A stretch of DNA of 64,000 nucleotides from Streptomyces zagrosensis (GTDB taxonomy: Bacteria > Actinomycetota > Actinomycetes > Streptomycetales > Streptomycetaceae): the NCBI RefSeq assembly GCF_014203645.1, contig NZ_JACHJL010000007.1, positions 310,001 to 374,000 of the forward strand. The letters are read 5' to 3'. Every line of letters begins with the position of its first letter. Within the stretch, counting starts at the first letter, position 1. Shown piece by piece: positions 39,174-48,859 of this stretch. Under the pieces are notes generated by a model, which saw nothing but the letters and a program-made list of their open reading frames with translations, was not told the DNA's origin and searched no databases. The translations under genes and the position numbers were made by a program.

Positions 39174-40847
39174 ATGGCGTACGACGCGGATGTCATTGTG
39201 GTCGGGGCGGGGCTCGCAGGGCTCACCGCGACCGCCGAACTGGTGGACGCGGGGCGCACGGTGATCCTGCTCGACCAAGAGCCCGAGGCCTCGCTCGGCG
39301 GCCAGGCGCACTGGTCCTTCGGCGGTCTTTTCCTCATCAACTCTCCCGAGCAGCGACGGCTGCGCATCCGCGACAGCCACGAGTTGGCCTGGCAGGACTG
39401 GCTTGGCACGGCGGGTTTCGACCGGCCCGAGGACCGCTGGCCGCGCCGCTGGGCCGAGGCGTACGTCAACTTCGCGGCCGGCGAAAAGCGTGCCTGGCTG
39501 CGCTCGCACGGGGTGCGCTTCTTCCCCGTCGTCGGCTGGGCCGAACGCGGCGGCTACGACGCTACGGGGCACGGCAACTCCGTGCCCCGCTTCCACATCA
39601 CCTGGGGCACCGGGCCCGCGCTGGTCGCCCCGTTCGAGCGCCGGGTCCGCGCGGGCGCGGCCCGGGGCCTGGCTCAGCTTCGGTTCCGGCACCGGGTCAC
39701 CGGACTGTCGCGTACCGCGGGCGCCGTGGACACCGTCAGCGGCGAAATCCTGGCGCCCTCCACCGCCGAGCGCGGCACGCCCAGCGGGCGCGAGATCACC
39801 GGCGCGTTCGAGTTGCGGGCCCAGGCGGTGATCGTGACCTCGGGCGGCATCGGCGGCAACCACGAGTTGGTACGGCGCAACTGGCCCCGGCGGCTTGGCA
39901 CCCCGCCCGAGCACATGATCTCCGGGGTGCCGGCGCATGTGGACGGCGAGATGCTGGGCGTCGCCGAGCGGGCCGGTGCCCGGCTGATCAACCGGGATCG
40001 GATGTGGCACTACACCGAGGGCATCGCCAACTGGAGCCCCATCTGGCCACAGCACGGCATCCGCATCTTGTCCGGCCCGTCACCGCTGTGGGTGGACGCG
40101 CTCGGCAAGCGCCTGCCAGTGCCGCTCTTTCCGGGCTTCGACACCCTCGGCACGCTCGAACACATCATGCGTACCGGTTACGACTACACCTGGTTCCTCC
40201 TCACCAGAAAGATCGTGGAAAAGGAGTTCACGCTTTCGGGCTCGGAGCAAAACCCCGATCTGACAAGCAAGAGCGTTCGCGAGGTACTCGCCCGGGCCCG
40301 CGGCGGGGCCCCATCGCCAGTGCAGGCGTTCATGGACCACGGCGAGGACTTCATCGTCGAGCGTTCGCTGACCAACCTGGTCCGTCGGATGAACGAGCTG
40401 ACCGAGGCCGATCCACGACGCAGGTCCGGCGCGATCGACGAGGGCGAGCTGCGCCGCGAGATCACCGCGCGGGACCGCGAACTGACCAATAAGTTCACCA
40501 AGGACCTCCAGCTCACCGCCCTGCATGCGGCCCGCGGCTATCTCGGTGACCGACTCATCCGCACCGCGTCGCCGCACCGCATGCTCGACCCCAAGGCCGG
40601 CCCGCTGATCGCCGTGCGGCTCAATATCCTCACCCGTAAGACCCTCGGCGGCCTGGAGACCGACCTTTCCTCGCGCGTCCTGACCGACGAGGGCGCACCG
40701 CTGCCCGGCGTGTACGCGGCGGGGGAGGCGGCCGGCTTCGGCGGCGGCGGCGTACACGGCTACCGCTCGCTTGAGGGCACCTTCCTCGGCGGCTGTCTCT
40801 TCTCCGGGCGCACGGCAGGCCGCGCGGCGGCCCAAGCGGTCGGCTGA
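39174..40847 (+). CDS. FAD-binding dehydrogenase (fumarate reductase/KstD-like superfamily)
   Basis: A 557-residue flavoprotein. The FAD-binding motif is VIVVGAGLAGLTAT near the start, followed by an acidic residue in LLDQEPEA, and the C-terminal flavin motif is near GVYAAGEAAGFGG, GVHGYRSLEGTFLGGCL. The middle contains a substrate-domain-like region with WHYTEGIANW and GIRILSGPSPLW. It resembles the actinobacterial FAD-binding dehydrogenases often labelled as 3-ketosteroid-dehydrogenase-like, though the true substrate is unknown. The ATG at 39174 has AGAGGGAAA; a longer frame at 39066 adds 36 non-family residues. It stands alone, with 700 bp of non-coding DNA behind it. Confidence 0.88.
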   Translation: MAYDADVIVVGAGLAGLTATAELVDAGRTVILLDQEPEASLGGQAHWSFGGLFLINSPEQRRLRIRDSHELAWQDWLGTAGFDRPEDRWPRRWAEAYVNFAAGEKRAWLRSHGVRFFPVVGWAERGGYDATGHGNSVPRFHITWGTGPALVAPFERRVRAGAARGLAQLRFRHRVTGLSRTAGAVDTVSGEILAPSTAERGTPSGREITGAFELRAQAVIVTSGGIGGNHELVRRNWPRRLGTPPEHMISGVPAHVDGEMLGVAERAGARLINRDRMWHYTEGIANWSPIWPQHGIRILSGPSPLWVDALGKRLPVPLFPGFDTLGTLEHIMRTGYDYTWFLLTRKIVEKEFTLSGSEQNPDLTSKSVREVLARARGGAPSPVQAFMDHGEDFIVERSLTNLVRRMNELTEADPRRRSGAIDEGELRREITARDRELTNKFTKDLQLTALHAARGYLGDRLIRTASPHRMLDPKAGPLIAVRLNILTRKTLGGLETDLSSRVLTDEGAPLPGVYAAGEAAGFGGGGVHGYRSLEGTFLGGCLFSGRTAGRAAAQAVG

Positions 40848-41557
40848 GCACGCCGGGGCCTGCCGGGCGCGCCCGTACGGCCTCGCGTGTGGTGCGGGGC
40901 GCGCCCGTACAGGGCCGGGCGCGCCCGTACCGGCAGTGCGTACGCCCGTACTCCCGTGTCCCAAAGGCGCCCCGTACGTCGCGGAAAGCACACGCGCGAC
41001 CCAGGCGCACCCCCTATGGCCCGGTAGAGCACCCCTATGGTCAGTGGAGTGTCCCCTACGCCTCGGGTGGCACCTCGTCACCCCGTGCCACATGAGGCAG
41101 AGGTCTTCGCTGTCTGATCACTCCCGCGCCGTCTGGAGGACACCCCGCAGAGCAATACGCGCCATGGACCGGATGGAAAGCGGTCGATCCGCCGACGTTT
41201 CTCGTTCAGCCGTTGATCACGTTTTCACATCAACGACCCTTCCTAGTAGGTGAGTTGCCCTCATCCGGTCGTGACCCTCACACCGTCGGTGAGCAGTGAC
41301 GATGACGTGCGGCCTTCCCATGGGCAAACGCCGTTCACGTTCGAGAACGGTGAAAGCGGTCAGGACACAAGGAAGTTACAGAACCTAGGGGGCGTCTTCC
41401 GGCCTTGACGCAGACCAGTGACTACCGGTTTGCTGTCCGTGATCATTCGCCGTCGGCGGCGCTGGCACTGGGGGCCACCGATGGAGCCCGAGACTCCCCG
41501 CGCGGGCCGACGCAGCAGCGGGGTTGGAGGTGACAGCGTTGTGGAGGAACTTCACGA
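40848..41557. other. Long intergenic region with GCGCGCCCGTAC repeats
   Basis: No gene is supported. Three copies of GGCGCGCCCGTAC occur at 40868-40938, followed by more CGTAC-rich DNA. Further on are TTCAC-GTTC-GA-GAAC-g-GTGAA (about 41335-41355), a bulged inverted repeat, and a less GC-rich stretch 41200-41260 (cacgttttcacatcaacg). These could be control sites for the following plus-strand gene. Confidence 0.45.
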
Positions 41558-42505
41558 ATGACGCCTCCTCCGCGCTCGCTTGGGCGTCCGTGGCGCAGAG
41601 ATCGGTTGGCCTTCGACCCCGCGTTGGACGATGGGGAGCTAGCCGCCGCCCGTAACGCACTGGCCCAGGGGCGGTGGACCGGCGCCCGGACTCTGCTCGC
41701 CGAGACCGGTGACGACTGGGACCGCAGGGGGCACCGGCTCATCGTGCTCGCAGAGGTCAGCGCCAGCGTTTCCTGGGCCCGCGACTGGCAGCTCGCCGAA
41801 CCGGACAGCGCTGACGCCGCAGCCCTGTTGGCCTGCTCAACTACCTTACGTGCCGTACGTGGCAAGGCGTCTTACGAGTCCGCTCAGGGCCAGGCCCTGG
41901 CGGCGGCCCGGATGGCTCCCGCCGACCCATCGCCGTGGCTGGCCCTCCTCATCTTGGCCCGGACACTGGGCGCGGGAGACGACTGCGCGCGCGCCTTCGA
42001 TCAGGTGCGAGCCCGGTACCGGGACCATCATCAAGCGCACCATCTGATGGCTGTGTTTCTCGCGGAACGTGACAACGGCGGCGGCGATCCGCTGCACGAG
42101 GTGTACGACTTCGCCTCCTGGGCGGCGGAACAAGCACCCGCCGATTCCCCCCTCGCCGTTCTGCCCGTTGTGGCACACGCCGAGCGCTTTCGCGTACTCG
42201 CCGCATCGGGCACCCTGTCGCGCAACCCGAGCCAGTCCGGGCACTGGTCCACGCGTAAGGCCCGGCAAGTGATGAAAGCGGCCTTTGACTGGTGGCTGGA
42301 ATGGGAGGGTGAGGACCACCCAAGGCAACAAATCGACCTCAACTATCTTGCCCACGCCAAGTTCCACGAGGGGCGGTTGGCCGAGGCCGCCGCACTCTTC
42401 CACCGCATCGGCCCGCACGCCACCCGGGCCCCCTGGTCGTACACCGACCGCGACCCACAGCAAGAATTCCGAGCCGCGCGTTCCGCGGCGCTCGGCTCAC
42501 CTTGA
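41558..42505 (+). CDS. TPR-like protein of unknown function
   Basis: A 315-residue soluble protein without signal or membrane segments. The sequence is almost all helical with TPR-like pairs: AARNALAQGRWTGARTLLAE, HRLIVLAEVSASVSWARDW, DSADAAALLACSTTLRAV and, near the end, KFHEGRLAEAAALFHRIG. The middle has RARYRDHHQAHHLMAVFLAERD. GTGGAGGAAC lies upstream of the ATG at a reasonable distance. It ends 42 bp before the APC permease gene, so it could be the first gene of a transporter/amine-oxidase run. I do not know a function for it; an adaptor role is possible. Confidence 0.75.
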   Translation: MTPPPRSLGRPWRRDRLAFDPALDDGELAAARNALAQGRWTGARTLLAETGDDWDRRGHRLIVLAEVSASVSWARDWQLAEPDSADAAALLACSTTLRAVRGKASYESAQGQALAAARMAPADPSPWLALLILARTLGAGDDCARAFDQVRARYRDHHQAHHLMAVFLAERDNGGGDPLHEVYDFASWAAEQAPADSPLAVLPVVAHAERFRVLAASGTLSRNPSQSGHWSTRKARQVMKAAFDWWLEWEGEDHPRQQIDLNYLAHAKFHEGRLAEAAALFHRIGPHATRAPWSYTDRDPQQEFRAARSAALGSP

Positions 42506-42547
42506 ACTGACTCCCCAGCACCTTCCGTGGAAAGGAAACCCCTCGTC

Positions 42548-44101
42548 ATGATGACGGGCAGTACGCGCGAGAGAGAGATCAGCACGTTCAAGGGTCAAGA
42601 TCGCGCGCTGCGTGCGGGCCGCATCGGCATGGCCGGGCTGCTGCTGTCAGTGCTCGCCGCCAGCGCGCCGATGATGGTGGTCGCGGGCGTCATGCCCACC
42701 ACCTACGCGGTGATGGGCATCGTCGGGCAGCCGCTGCTCTTCGTGATCCTCGGCGTCGTGCTCATGCTGTTCAGCTTCGGCTACGCGGAGATGAGCCGCC
42801 ACGTACAAAACGCAGGCGCCTTCTACGCGTACATCGCCCGCGGCCTGGGCGGCACCGCGGGCGCCGCCGCATCCGTGGTCGCCCTGGTCGCGTACAGCAC
42901 CTTGCAGGTCGGCATCTTCGGCATCTTCGGCTTCGAGGTGGCCGGGCTGATCGACCAGCACCTCGACGTCCGTATCGACTGGTGGATACCGGCCGTCGCC
43001 GCCGTGCTGCTCGTGGGAGCGCTCGGCTGGTTGAAGATCGACCTCAATGTGAAGGTGCTCGGCGTTCTGCTGCTGATCGAGGTGGCGCTGGTGTCCGTGT
43101 TCGCCGTGGCCGGCATCGGCGACCCGGGCGGCGAGGGCGTCTCCTTCCACGCGTTCAACCCCGACACGCTCACCGGCGCCGGGCTCGGCACCGCACTGTG
43201 CTTTTGCATCGCCTCCTTCACCGGCTTCGAGCAGTCCCCGGTGTACGCAGAGGAGACCAGCCGACCGCAGGTCATCGTGGCGCGGGTGATGTTCCTCGCC
43301 GTTGGCTTCACCGCCTTGTTCTTCGCGCTCAGCTCCTGGGTACTGGGCATCGCCGCCGGCCCGTCGCAGGTGGTGGCGGTGGCCCAACAGCAGGGCCCTG
43401 GCATGCTGTTCGGCCTCACCGAGGACCGGTTGGGCGGCACGTTCACCAACGCCATGCACGCCTTCTACGTGACCGGCATGTTCGCGGCACTGCTCAGCTT
43501 CCACAACGTCGTCGCCCGCTACGCCTTCGCCATGGGCCGCGAGGGCCTGCTGCCCTCCGCGTTCGGCCGGACCAGTAAGACCAGCGGCGCGCCCGCGCAC
43601 GGCTCCGTGCTCCAGACCGTCGTCTCCCTCGTGGTCGTCGCCGGGTTCGCGCTCAGCGACGACAAGCCGTTCGGCGACCCGACCGCGCCGGTGCTGCACC
43701 TGTTCACCTGGGCGGGCAACGTGGGCGCACTGGGCGTGATGGCCCTGATGGCCACCGCGAGCATTGCCGTCATCGCCTTCTTCATACGCCGCGGCTCCGC
43801 CCGCGCCCAGATGTTCCGCATCATCTGCTCGGGCCTGGCCGCCATCGCGCTCACCGTCATCATGGTGTACGCGATCAGGGACTTCGACGTGCTCCTCAAC
43901 GCCGACCCCGACTCCGCTCTGCGCTGGGCGCTGCCCGGCGTCATGGGCGCAGCCGTCGTGATCGGCCTGGGCTACGGGCTGGTGCTGCGGGTGGCACGGC
44001 CCGATGTGCATCGCGGCATCGGCAAGGGCAACGAGGCCTTCCAACTGGAGAAGGCCGCAACGGCGCGCGGCGAGGCGAGCCCGCCCCGCACCACCACCTA
44101 G
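42548..44101 (+). CDS. APC superfamily amino acid/amine permease
   Basis: A 517-residue protein with about 12-14 membrane segments. Hallmarks are the N-terminal LSVLAASAPMMVVAG, YAEMSRHVQNAGAFYAYIARGLGG, and FTGFEQSPVYAEETSRPQ. This wording is common in APC proteins predicted to carry amines or amino acids. The start is one of two adjacent ATGs (42548, 42551) after GGAAAGGAA. It lies 228 bp upstream of a copper amine oxidase gene on the same strand, which makes a primary amine a likely cargo; that is inference. Confidence 0.9.
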   Translation: MMTGSTREREISTFKGQDRALRAGRIGMAGLLLSVLAASAPMMVVAGVMPTTYAVMGIVGQPLLFVILGVVLMLFSFGYAEMSRHVQNAGAFYAYIARGLGGTAGAAASVVALVAYSTLQVGIFGIFGFEVAGLIDQHLDVRIDWWIPAVAAVLLVGALGWLKIDLNVKVLGVLLLIEVALVSVFAVAGIGDPGGEGVSFHAFNPDTLTGAGLGTALCFCIASFTGFEQSPVYAEETSRPQVIVARVMFLAVGFTALFFALSSWVLGIAAGPSQVVAVAQQQGPGMLFGLTEDRLGGTFTNAMHAFYVTGMFAALLSFHNVVARYAFAMGREGLLPSAFGRTSKTSGAPAHGSVLQTVVSLVVVAGFALSDDKPFGDPTAPVLHLFTWAGNVGALGVMALMATASIAVIAFFIRRGSARAQMFRIICSGLAAIALTVIMVYAIRDFDVLLNADPDSALRWALPGVMGAAVVIGLGYGLVLRVARPDVHRGIGKGNEAFQLEKAATARGEASPPRTTT

Positions 44102-44159
44102 GGACCCGCCCGCGCGCTTGCCCGCAGCCAATGCGCCGGCACCCGCTGCTCGCGCAGTT

Positions 44160-44223
44160 GATTCACCCAGCATGTGATTCACCCAGCATGTGGTTCACCC
44201 GGCATGTGATCCGCCCCGCAGTG
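44160..44223 (+). repeat. Tandem 16-bp repeats upstream of the amine oxidase gene
   Basis: GATTCACCCAGCATGT occurs at 44160-44175 and 44176-44191, then GGTTCACCCGGCATGT (44192-44207) and a decayed fourth unit. The array ends about 107 bp before the amine oxidase ATG. Helical phasing of 1.5 turns would place units on alternate faces. Confidence 0.8.
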
Positions 44224-44329
44224 ATGCATCGGCACACCGGCACCCGGGGGCATCGGTGCCCCCAAGCCGCCGCAGGCGATGCACCGGCTCATGCCCAACG
44301 CCTCACCGACCCGCGCGAAGGAGCCCCCT

Positions 44330-46258
44330 ATGACCTGCTGCGATTCCGAGTCCACGGGTGTGACGACACCGGTGCATCCACTCGACCCGCTGACCGAGGA
44401 GGAGATCGCGACCGCCCGGCGCATTCTCACCGAGGCGGGCAAGGTCACCGACGACACCCGGTTTCCGCTCGTACTGCCGCATGAGCCCGACCGGCACACG
44501 GCGAGCAGCCACCGCGCGGGCGACCCGCTCGTGCGACGGTTGCGGGCCACCTTGCTCAACCGCACGAGTGGGGAGGTGGCGGAGGCCGTTGTCGATCTGA
44601 CCGCGGGTGTGCTGCTCTCCTACCGCACTCTTGACACCGCCAAAGAGGGTCAACCTCCGCTGCTTATGGAGGAGTTCGAGGCGTGCGAGGCGATCGTCAA
44701 GGCCGACCCGGGCTGGCAGCGGGCCATGGCCAGCCGTGGCATCACCGACACCAGCCTCGCCGTCATCGCCCCGCTGGCCGCCGGCGATCTGGTCATCGAC
44801 GGCGAGCCCGGGCGACGCCTCCTGCGCTCGCCCACCTATCTGCGCTGCTCGGGCTCCGACAACTTGTGGGCGCACCCGGTGTCCGGGCTGATCGCCGATG
44901 TGGACCTCATCAAGGGCCGCGTGGTGCGGCTCATCGACACCGGCGCGGTGCCCGTCCCCGCCGAATGCGGCCGGTACGAACCGGAGTTCACCGGCCCGCC
45001 GCGCACCGATGTCCGCCCGCTGCACATCACCCAGCCCGATGGGCCGTCGTTCAGCATCACCGGGCGCCGGCTCGACTGGATGAACTGGAGCATGCGGATC
45101 GACTTCAACGCGCGCGAGGGGCTGGTGCTGCACCAGATCGCGCACCGTGACGGGGAGCGTGAGCGGCCCGTGCTGCACCGTGCGTCGCTCGCCGAGATGG
45201 CCGTCGCCTACGGAGAGGCCCAAGAGGCTCGCAACTGGGTGGCGTTCCTCGACGTGGGGGAGTACACCCTTGGGCGTAACGCCAACGCGCTCCGCCTTGG
45301 CTGTGACTGCCTCGGCGAGATCCGCTATCTGGATGCGGTGCTCGCGGACGACTTCGGCCATCCCGAGACGCTGCCCAACGCGATCTGCATCCACGAGGAG
45401 GACATCGGCCTGCTCTGGAAGCACACCGACATCTTCAACGACATGGCCGTCCACAGCCGGCGCGCGCGGCGCCTGGTCATCTCGTACATTACGACCATCG
45501 GCAACTACGACTACGCCTTCTACTGGTACTTCCACCAGGACGGCACCATCGGCTTCGAGGTGAAGTCCACCGGCCTCGTGCAGACCACGGCCGTCGTACC
45601 TGGCGCCGGCTCACCGCACGGCACGGAGATCGCGCCCGGTCTCCTCGCCCCCTACCACCAGCACCTGTTCTGCGCGCGGCTGGACGTTGCGGTGGATGGG
45701 CACCACAACACCGTGGAGGAGGTGGACGCGGTACGCGTCCCGACCGGGCCGGCCAACCCGAACGGCAACGCGTTCACCATCCGCACCACGCCCCTGACCG
45801 ACAGCGCGGACGGGGGCCGGCTGGCCGATTCGACCACGGCCCGGCACTGGCGGATCACCAACCCTTCGTCGCACAACCGGATGGGCGAACCCACGGCGTA
45901 CGCACTGGTGCCGCAGCCGAACCCGGTGCTGCTCGCCCAGCCCGATGCCGCGGCCAGTCGCCGCATGGGCTATGCCACCAAGCACCTGTGGGTGACCCGA
46001 CAGAGCGAAGACCGGCGGTACCCGGCCGGCGAGTACCCCAACCAGCACCCCGGTTCCGGCGGCGTCGTGAACTGGGCGCAGGGCGGGGAGTCGCTCGCAG
46101 ACACCGAGTTGACCGTGTGGCACACCTTCGGGCCCACGCATCTGCCGCGCCTTGAGGAGTGGCCCGTGATGCCCGTCGACCGCTGTGGCTTTACGCTCCG
46201 GCCCAGCGGCTTCTTCGACTGCAACCCGGCGCTCGACCTGCCGGCTGAAAGGCAGTAG
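44330..46258 (+). CDS. Copper-containing primary amine oxidase
   Basis: A 642-residue enzyme that converts primary amines to aldehydes, ammonia and hydrogen peroxide. The topaquinone precursor Tyr393 is in the consensus TIGNYDY. The copper ligands are His443 and His445 (YHQHLF) and His604 (THLPRLEEWPVMP). The catalytic base region (YLDAVLADDFG) is also present. No signal peptide, so it should be cytoplasmic, as in Arthrobacter phenylethylamine and histamine oxidases. The ATG at 44330 follows GAAGGAG; a GTG/ATG frame opens 51 bp earlier. It sits after an APC permease gene. Confidence 0.95.
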   Translation: MTCCDSESTGVTTPVHPLDPLTEEEIATARRILTEAGKVTDDTRFPLVLPHEPDRHTASSHRAGDPLVRRLRATLLNRTSGEVAEAVVDLTAGVLLSYRTLDTAKEGQPPLLMEEFEACEAIVKADPGWQRAMASRGITDTSLAVIAPLAAGDLVIDGEPGRRLLRSPTYLRCSGSDNLWAHPVSGLIADVDLIKGRVVRLIDTGAVPVPAECGRYEPEFTGPPRTDVRPLHITQPDGPSFSITGRRLDWMNWSMRIDFNAREGLVLHQIAHRDGERERPVLHRASLAEMAVAYGEAQEARNWVAFLDVGEYTLGRNANALRLGCDCLGEIRYLDAVLADDFGHPETLPNAICIHEEDIGLLWKHTDIFNDMAVHSRRARRLVISYITTIGNYDYAFYWYFHQDGTIGFEVKSTGLVQTTAVVPGAGSPHGTEIAPGLLAPYHQHLFCARLDVAVDGHHNTVEEVDAVRVPTGPANPNGNAFTIRTTPLTDSADGGRLADSTTARHWRITNPSSHNRMGEPTAYALVPQPNPVLLAQPDAAASRRMGYATKHLWVTRQSEDRRYPAGEYPNQHPGSGGVVNWAQGGESLADTELTVWHTFGPTHLPRLEEWPVMPVDRCGFTLRPSGFFDCNPALDLPAERQ

Positions 46259-46264
46259 GGCTCA

Positions 46265-46354
46265 GCCGGGGCGGAGCGAAGCGGAGGGGGCGGGACTGGC
46301 AGCCGTCAGCCGGCGCCTACCCGGGCCCCTCCGCTCCTCGCTCCCTGCCCCCGG
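46265..46354. terminator. Large imperfect hairpin between convergent genes
   Basis: GCCGGGGCGGAGCGAAGCGG(AGGGG) at 46265-46289 pairs with CCCCTCCGC...CTCGCTCC...GCCCCCGGC at 46326-46354 with small bulges. It occupies almost the whole gap between the amine oxidase and MMPL stops and would serve both. Confidence 0.65.
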
Positions 46355-46374
46355 CTCGTCGTGGGCAGCGCAGC

Positions 46375-48591
46375 TCAGTGCATGGAGACGTGGTCGCGGT
46401 GCGGCTGTGCGGCCGGTGGTTGAGCGTGGTGGCGACCCTGGCCGCGACCAGGGCGCACCGGCCACCAGGTGCTCCGGCCCAAGATCGCGGCGAGCGCGGG
46501 CACCAGCACGATGGACAGCACGAAGGCCGAGAGCAAGATGCCAAGCGCCGTCGCGAAGCCGATCTGCTGAGTGGAGGGTGCCGCGTTGGCGGCGAGGCTG
46601 CCGAAGGACGCCGCGAGGACGACACCTGCCGTGGCGATGGCGGGTGCGGTGTGGCGCACGGCGCGGGCGACGGCGGCTCGGGCCGGCCCGGGGCGTTCCA
46701 TCTCCTCACGGATGCGGTCACTGATCAAGATGTTGTAGTCGGTGCCGAGGGCGACGACGAAGAGGAACAACACCAGTGGCAGCACGAAGTTGACGCCCGG
46801 CTTATCGAGGATGTGCTGGAAGAACAGCGCCGAGGCGCCGAGGGTGGCGGCGAAGCCGAGACCGACAGCGATCATCAGGATGGCCGGGGCGAGCAGGCTG
46901 CGGAGCAGGATGAGCAGGATGAGGGCGATCAGCACGGCGGCGACCGGGAACACGATCTTCAGGTCGTGATCGACGGCGGTGGAGATGTCCGCGAAGATCG
47001 CGGCCGTGCCGCCGACATGGGCTTCCAAGCCGTCGGGGGTGTGGCGGGCGACGGTGTCGCGCACGGGCCCCGAGACGAGGTCCCGGGCCCGCTGGCTTTG
47101 GGTGTCGGCGGTGAGGTAGAGGTCGATACGGGCTGCTGTGCGGTCCTCGTTGAGTACGGTCTTGTTGACCTTGCCGATGCCGCCCACCGTGGCCAGGGCC
47201 TTGGGCAGGGCGCCCAGGTCCTTGGTGGTGAGGGTGCGGCCGTCGTTGGCGGTGACGTAGACGGTGGTGGGGTCGGACACCCCGGCGGGCAGGGCACGGG
47301 AGATCTCGGCAGAGGTGACGGCGGCCGGCGTATCGTCCGTCCCGCCCGTTTGGTCGAAGTCCATCCTGATGCCGACCAGCCCGGCCGCCAGCGCGCCGAG
47401 CAGCGCGACGGACGCCAGCACGAGCGTGACCGGGCGGCGGGCGACCAGGTCCCCGATGCGCGCGGCGGGACCCGGGCGCGGCTCACGCTTGAGGGAGCGC
47501 GAGGGCCAAAACATCTTGCGTCCGGTGACCGCGAGGAGCGCGGGCATCAGGGTGAGGCTGGCCAGCAGCATGACGAGCACCGAGACGGCGATGGCCGGGC
47601 CCAGCACCCGAAACTGCCCGAACGTCGCGATGCCCAAGGTGGCGAAGGCGGCCACGATGGTCAGGGCGGCCGAGGTGATCGCCGTCCCGACCCGGGCGCT
47701 GACCTCTGCTGATACGGCGCGCGCCGGCAGGTCGGGGCGGGCCCGCAACTGCTCGCGGAAGCGGAAGAGAAGGAAGAGGAAGTAGTCCACGCCGATGCCG
47801 ACCAGCACGACACTGATCATGCTCGGCGTTGAGGCGTCGAGCTTGATGCCGGTGAGTAGCGCGGCGCCGACGACCGCGCCCGCCGCAGCGCCGCCGATGA
47901 TGATGACGGCGAGCAGCGGTATGAAGGCGGCCAGCACGCTACGGAACACCAGGATGTTGATCAGCACGATCAAACCGAACATGAGAAGGCCGACGACCTT
48001 CTCGGTGGTCTCCTCGGCCTCGGCGGTGTCCACGAGGTCGGCCAGTCCGCCCGTGAAGCCCGTACGCATCCCGGCCTTGGCGAAGTCCTCCTTGGCGTGG
48101 TCGCGGAAGGCGCTGTAGAGGTCGTGCAGGCCCGGGTCCGTGGAGTTGCCGGTGAGCTGTACGGAGAGCAGTTCGAAGCTGCGGTCGGGCGCGACCATGG
48201 TGGGGCTGACCTTGGGCGTTTGGGAGTAGTCCGTGGTCAAAAAGGAAGGCTGGCCCTCCGCGGGCTCGGGCATCTCCACGCGCTGGCGGCCCAGCTGCTC
48301 GGCGAGAGCGCCAACCCGGCGGTGGTCGGGCCCGGTGAGGGGCTTGCCATCGGCGCGGCCGACGAGGACGGTCACCGCGTTGGCATCGGGCTTGATCCCG
48401 AACTGCTCCTCGGCGATCTTCAGCGCCGCGGCCGAGTCGTACTTCGCGGGCAGAAAGTCGCCGCTTTGGGCCTGGGTGACGCGGTACATCAACGCCTGGC
48501 TGAGCAGGGTGAGGAAGATGCCAAGCACCGCCCACAGGGCGATGACCTTCCACGGATTGCGGGTCGAGTACCCGGTCAGGGCGCGGATCAC
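46375..48591 (-). CDS. MMPL/RND superfamily transporter
   Basis: A 738-residue membrane protein with the duplicated MMPL layout: one N-terminal segment, a large outer domain (about 35-175), a five-segment block including STPSMISVVLVGIGVDYFLFLLFRFRE, a second outer domain, and a second block with VLPLVLFLFVVALGTDYNILISDRIREEM. The GVDY and GTDY motifs are the proton-relay-type Asp-Tyr pairs. Relatives export lipids, siderophores or drugs in actinobacteria. The GTG at 48591 has GGAGGAACACC upstream; the open frame beyond it is antisense. It is divergent from a two-component system, which probably controls it. Confidence 0.92.
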   Translation of the reverse strand: MIRALTGYSTRNPWKVIALWAVLGIFLTLLSQALMYRVTQAQSGDFLPAKYDSAAALKIAEEQFGIKPDANAVTVLVGRADGKPLTGPDHRRVGALAEQLGRQRVEMPEPAEGQPSFLTTDYSQTPKVSPTMVAPDRSFELLSVQLTGNSTDPGLHDLYSAFRDHAKEDFAKAGMRTGFTGGLADLVDTAEAEETTEKVVGLLMFGLIVLINILVFRSVLAAFIPLLAVIIIGGAAAGAVVGAALLTGIKLDASTPSMISVVLVGIGVDYFLFLLFRFREQLRARPDLPARAVSAEVSARVGTAITSAALTIVAAFATLGIATFGQFRVLGPAIAVSVLVMLLASLTLMPALLAVTGRKMFWPSRSLKREPRPGPAARIGDLVARRPVTLVLASVALLGALAAGLVGIRMDFDQTGGTDDTPAAVTSAEISRALPAGVSDPTTVYVTANDGRTLTTKDLGALPKALATVGGIGKVNKTVLNEDRTAARIDLYLTADTQSQRARDLVSGPVRDTVARHTPDGLEAHVGGTAAIFADISTAVDHDLKIVFPVAAVLIALILLILLRSLLAPAILMIAVGLGFAATLGASALFFQHILDKPGVNFVLPLVLFLFVVALGTDYNILISDRIREEMERPGPARAAVARAVRHTAPAIATAGVVLAASFGSLAANAAPSTQQIGFATALGILLSAFVLSIVLVPALAAILGRSTWWPVRPGRGQGRHHAQPPAAQPHRDHVSMH

Positions 48592-48859
48592 GGTGTTCCT
48601 CCGGCAGTGGTCGAGCGCCGAGTTCTCCCGGCCGATACCTAGCTCACCAGCGCAAACGCCGGGATTCGTCCGAGTAGGGGACGAGAAAGAACCTGGGAGC
48701 GGAGGCCAGGTAGCGTCTGTGACCAGGACCCTGGTCCTAGGGCAGGATCGGCTTGTGGGCCCAGGGCTGGGCGGGCAGCCGGTGCCACAATGAGTCACGA
48801 GATGACAGTCGTAGCGCACCGGCAGCGGTCGGCGGGGGCGGCTGGGGGAGAGGACCACC

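Noticed and set aside
40868..40960. GGCGCGCCCGTAC repeats as a CRISPR-like or iteron array
   Set aside because: The units are short, spacing is irregular and no cas or replication gene is nearby; better described as GC-rich intergenic repeats.
42647..44182. A 511-codon minus-strand frame rich in His, Glu and Gly
   Set aside because: It is the shadow of the APC permease gene; hydrophobic codons read backwards give such text.
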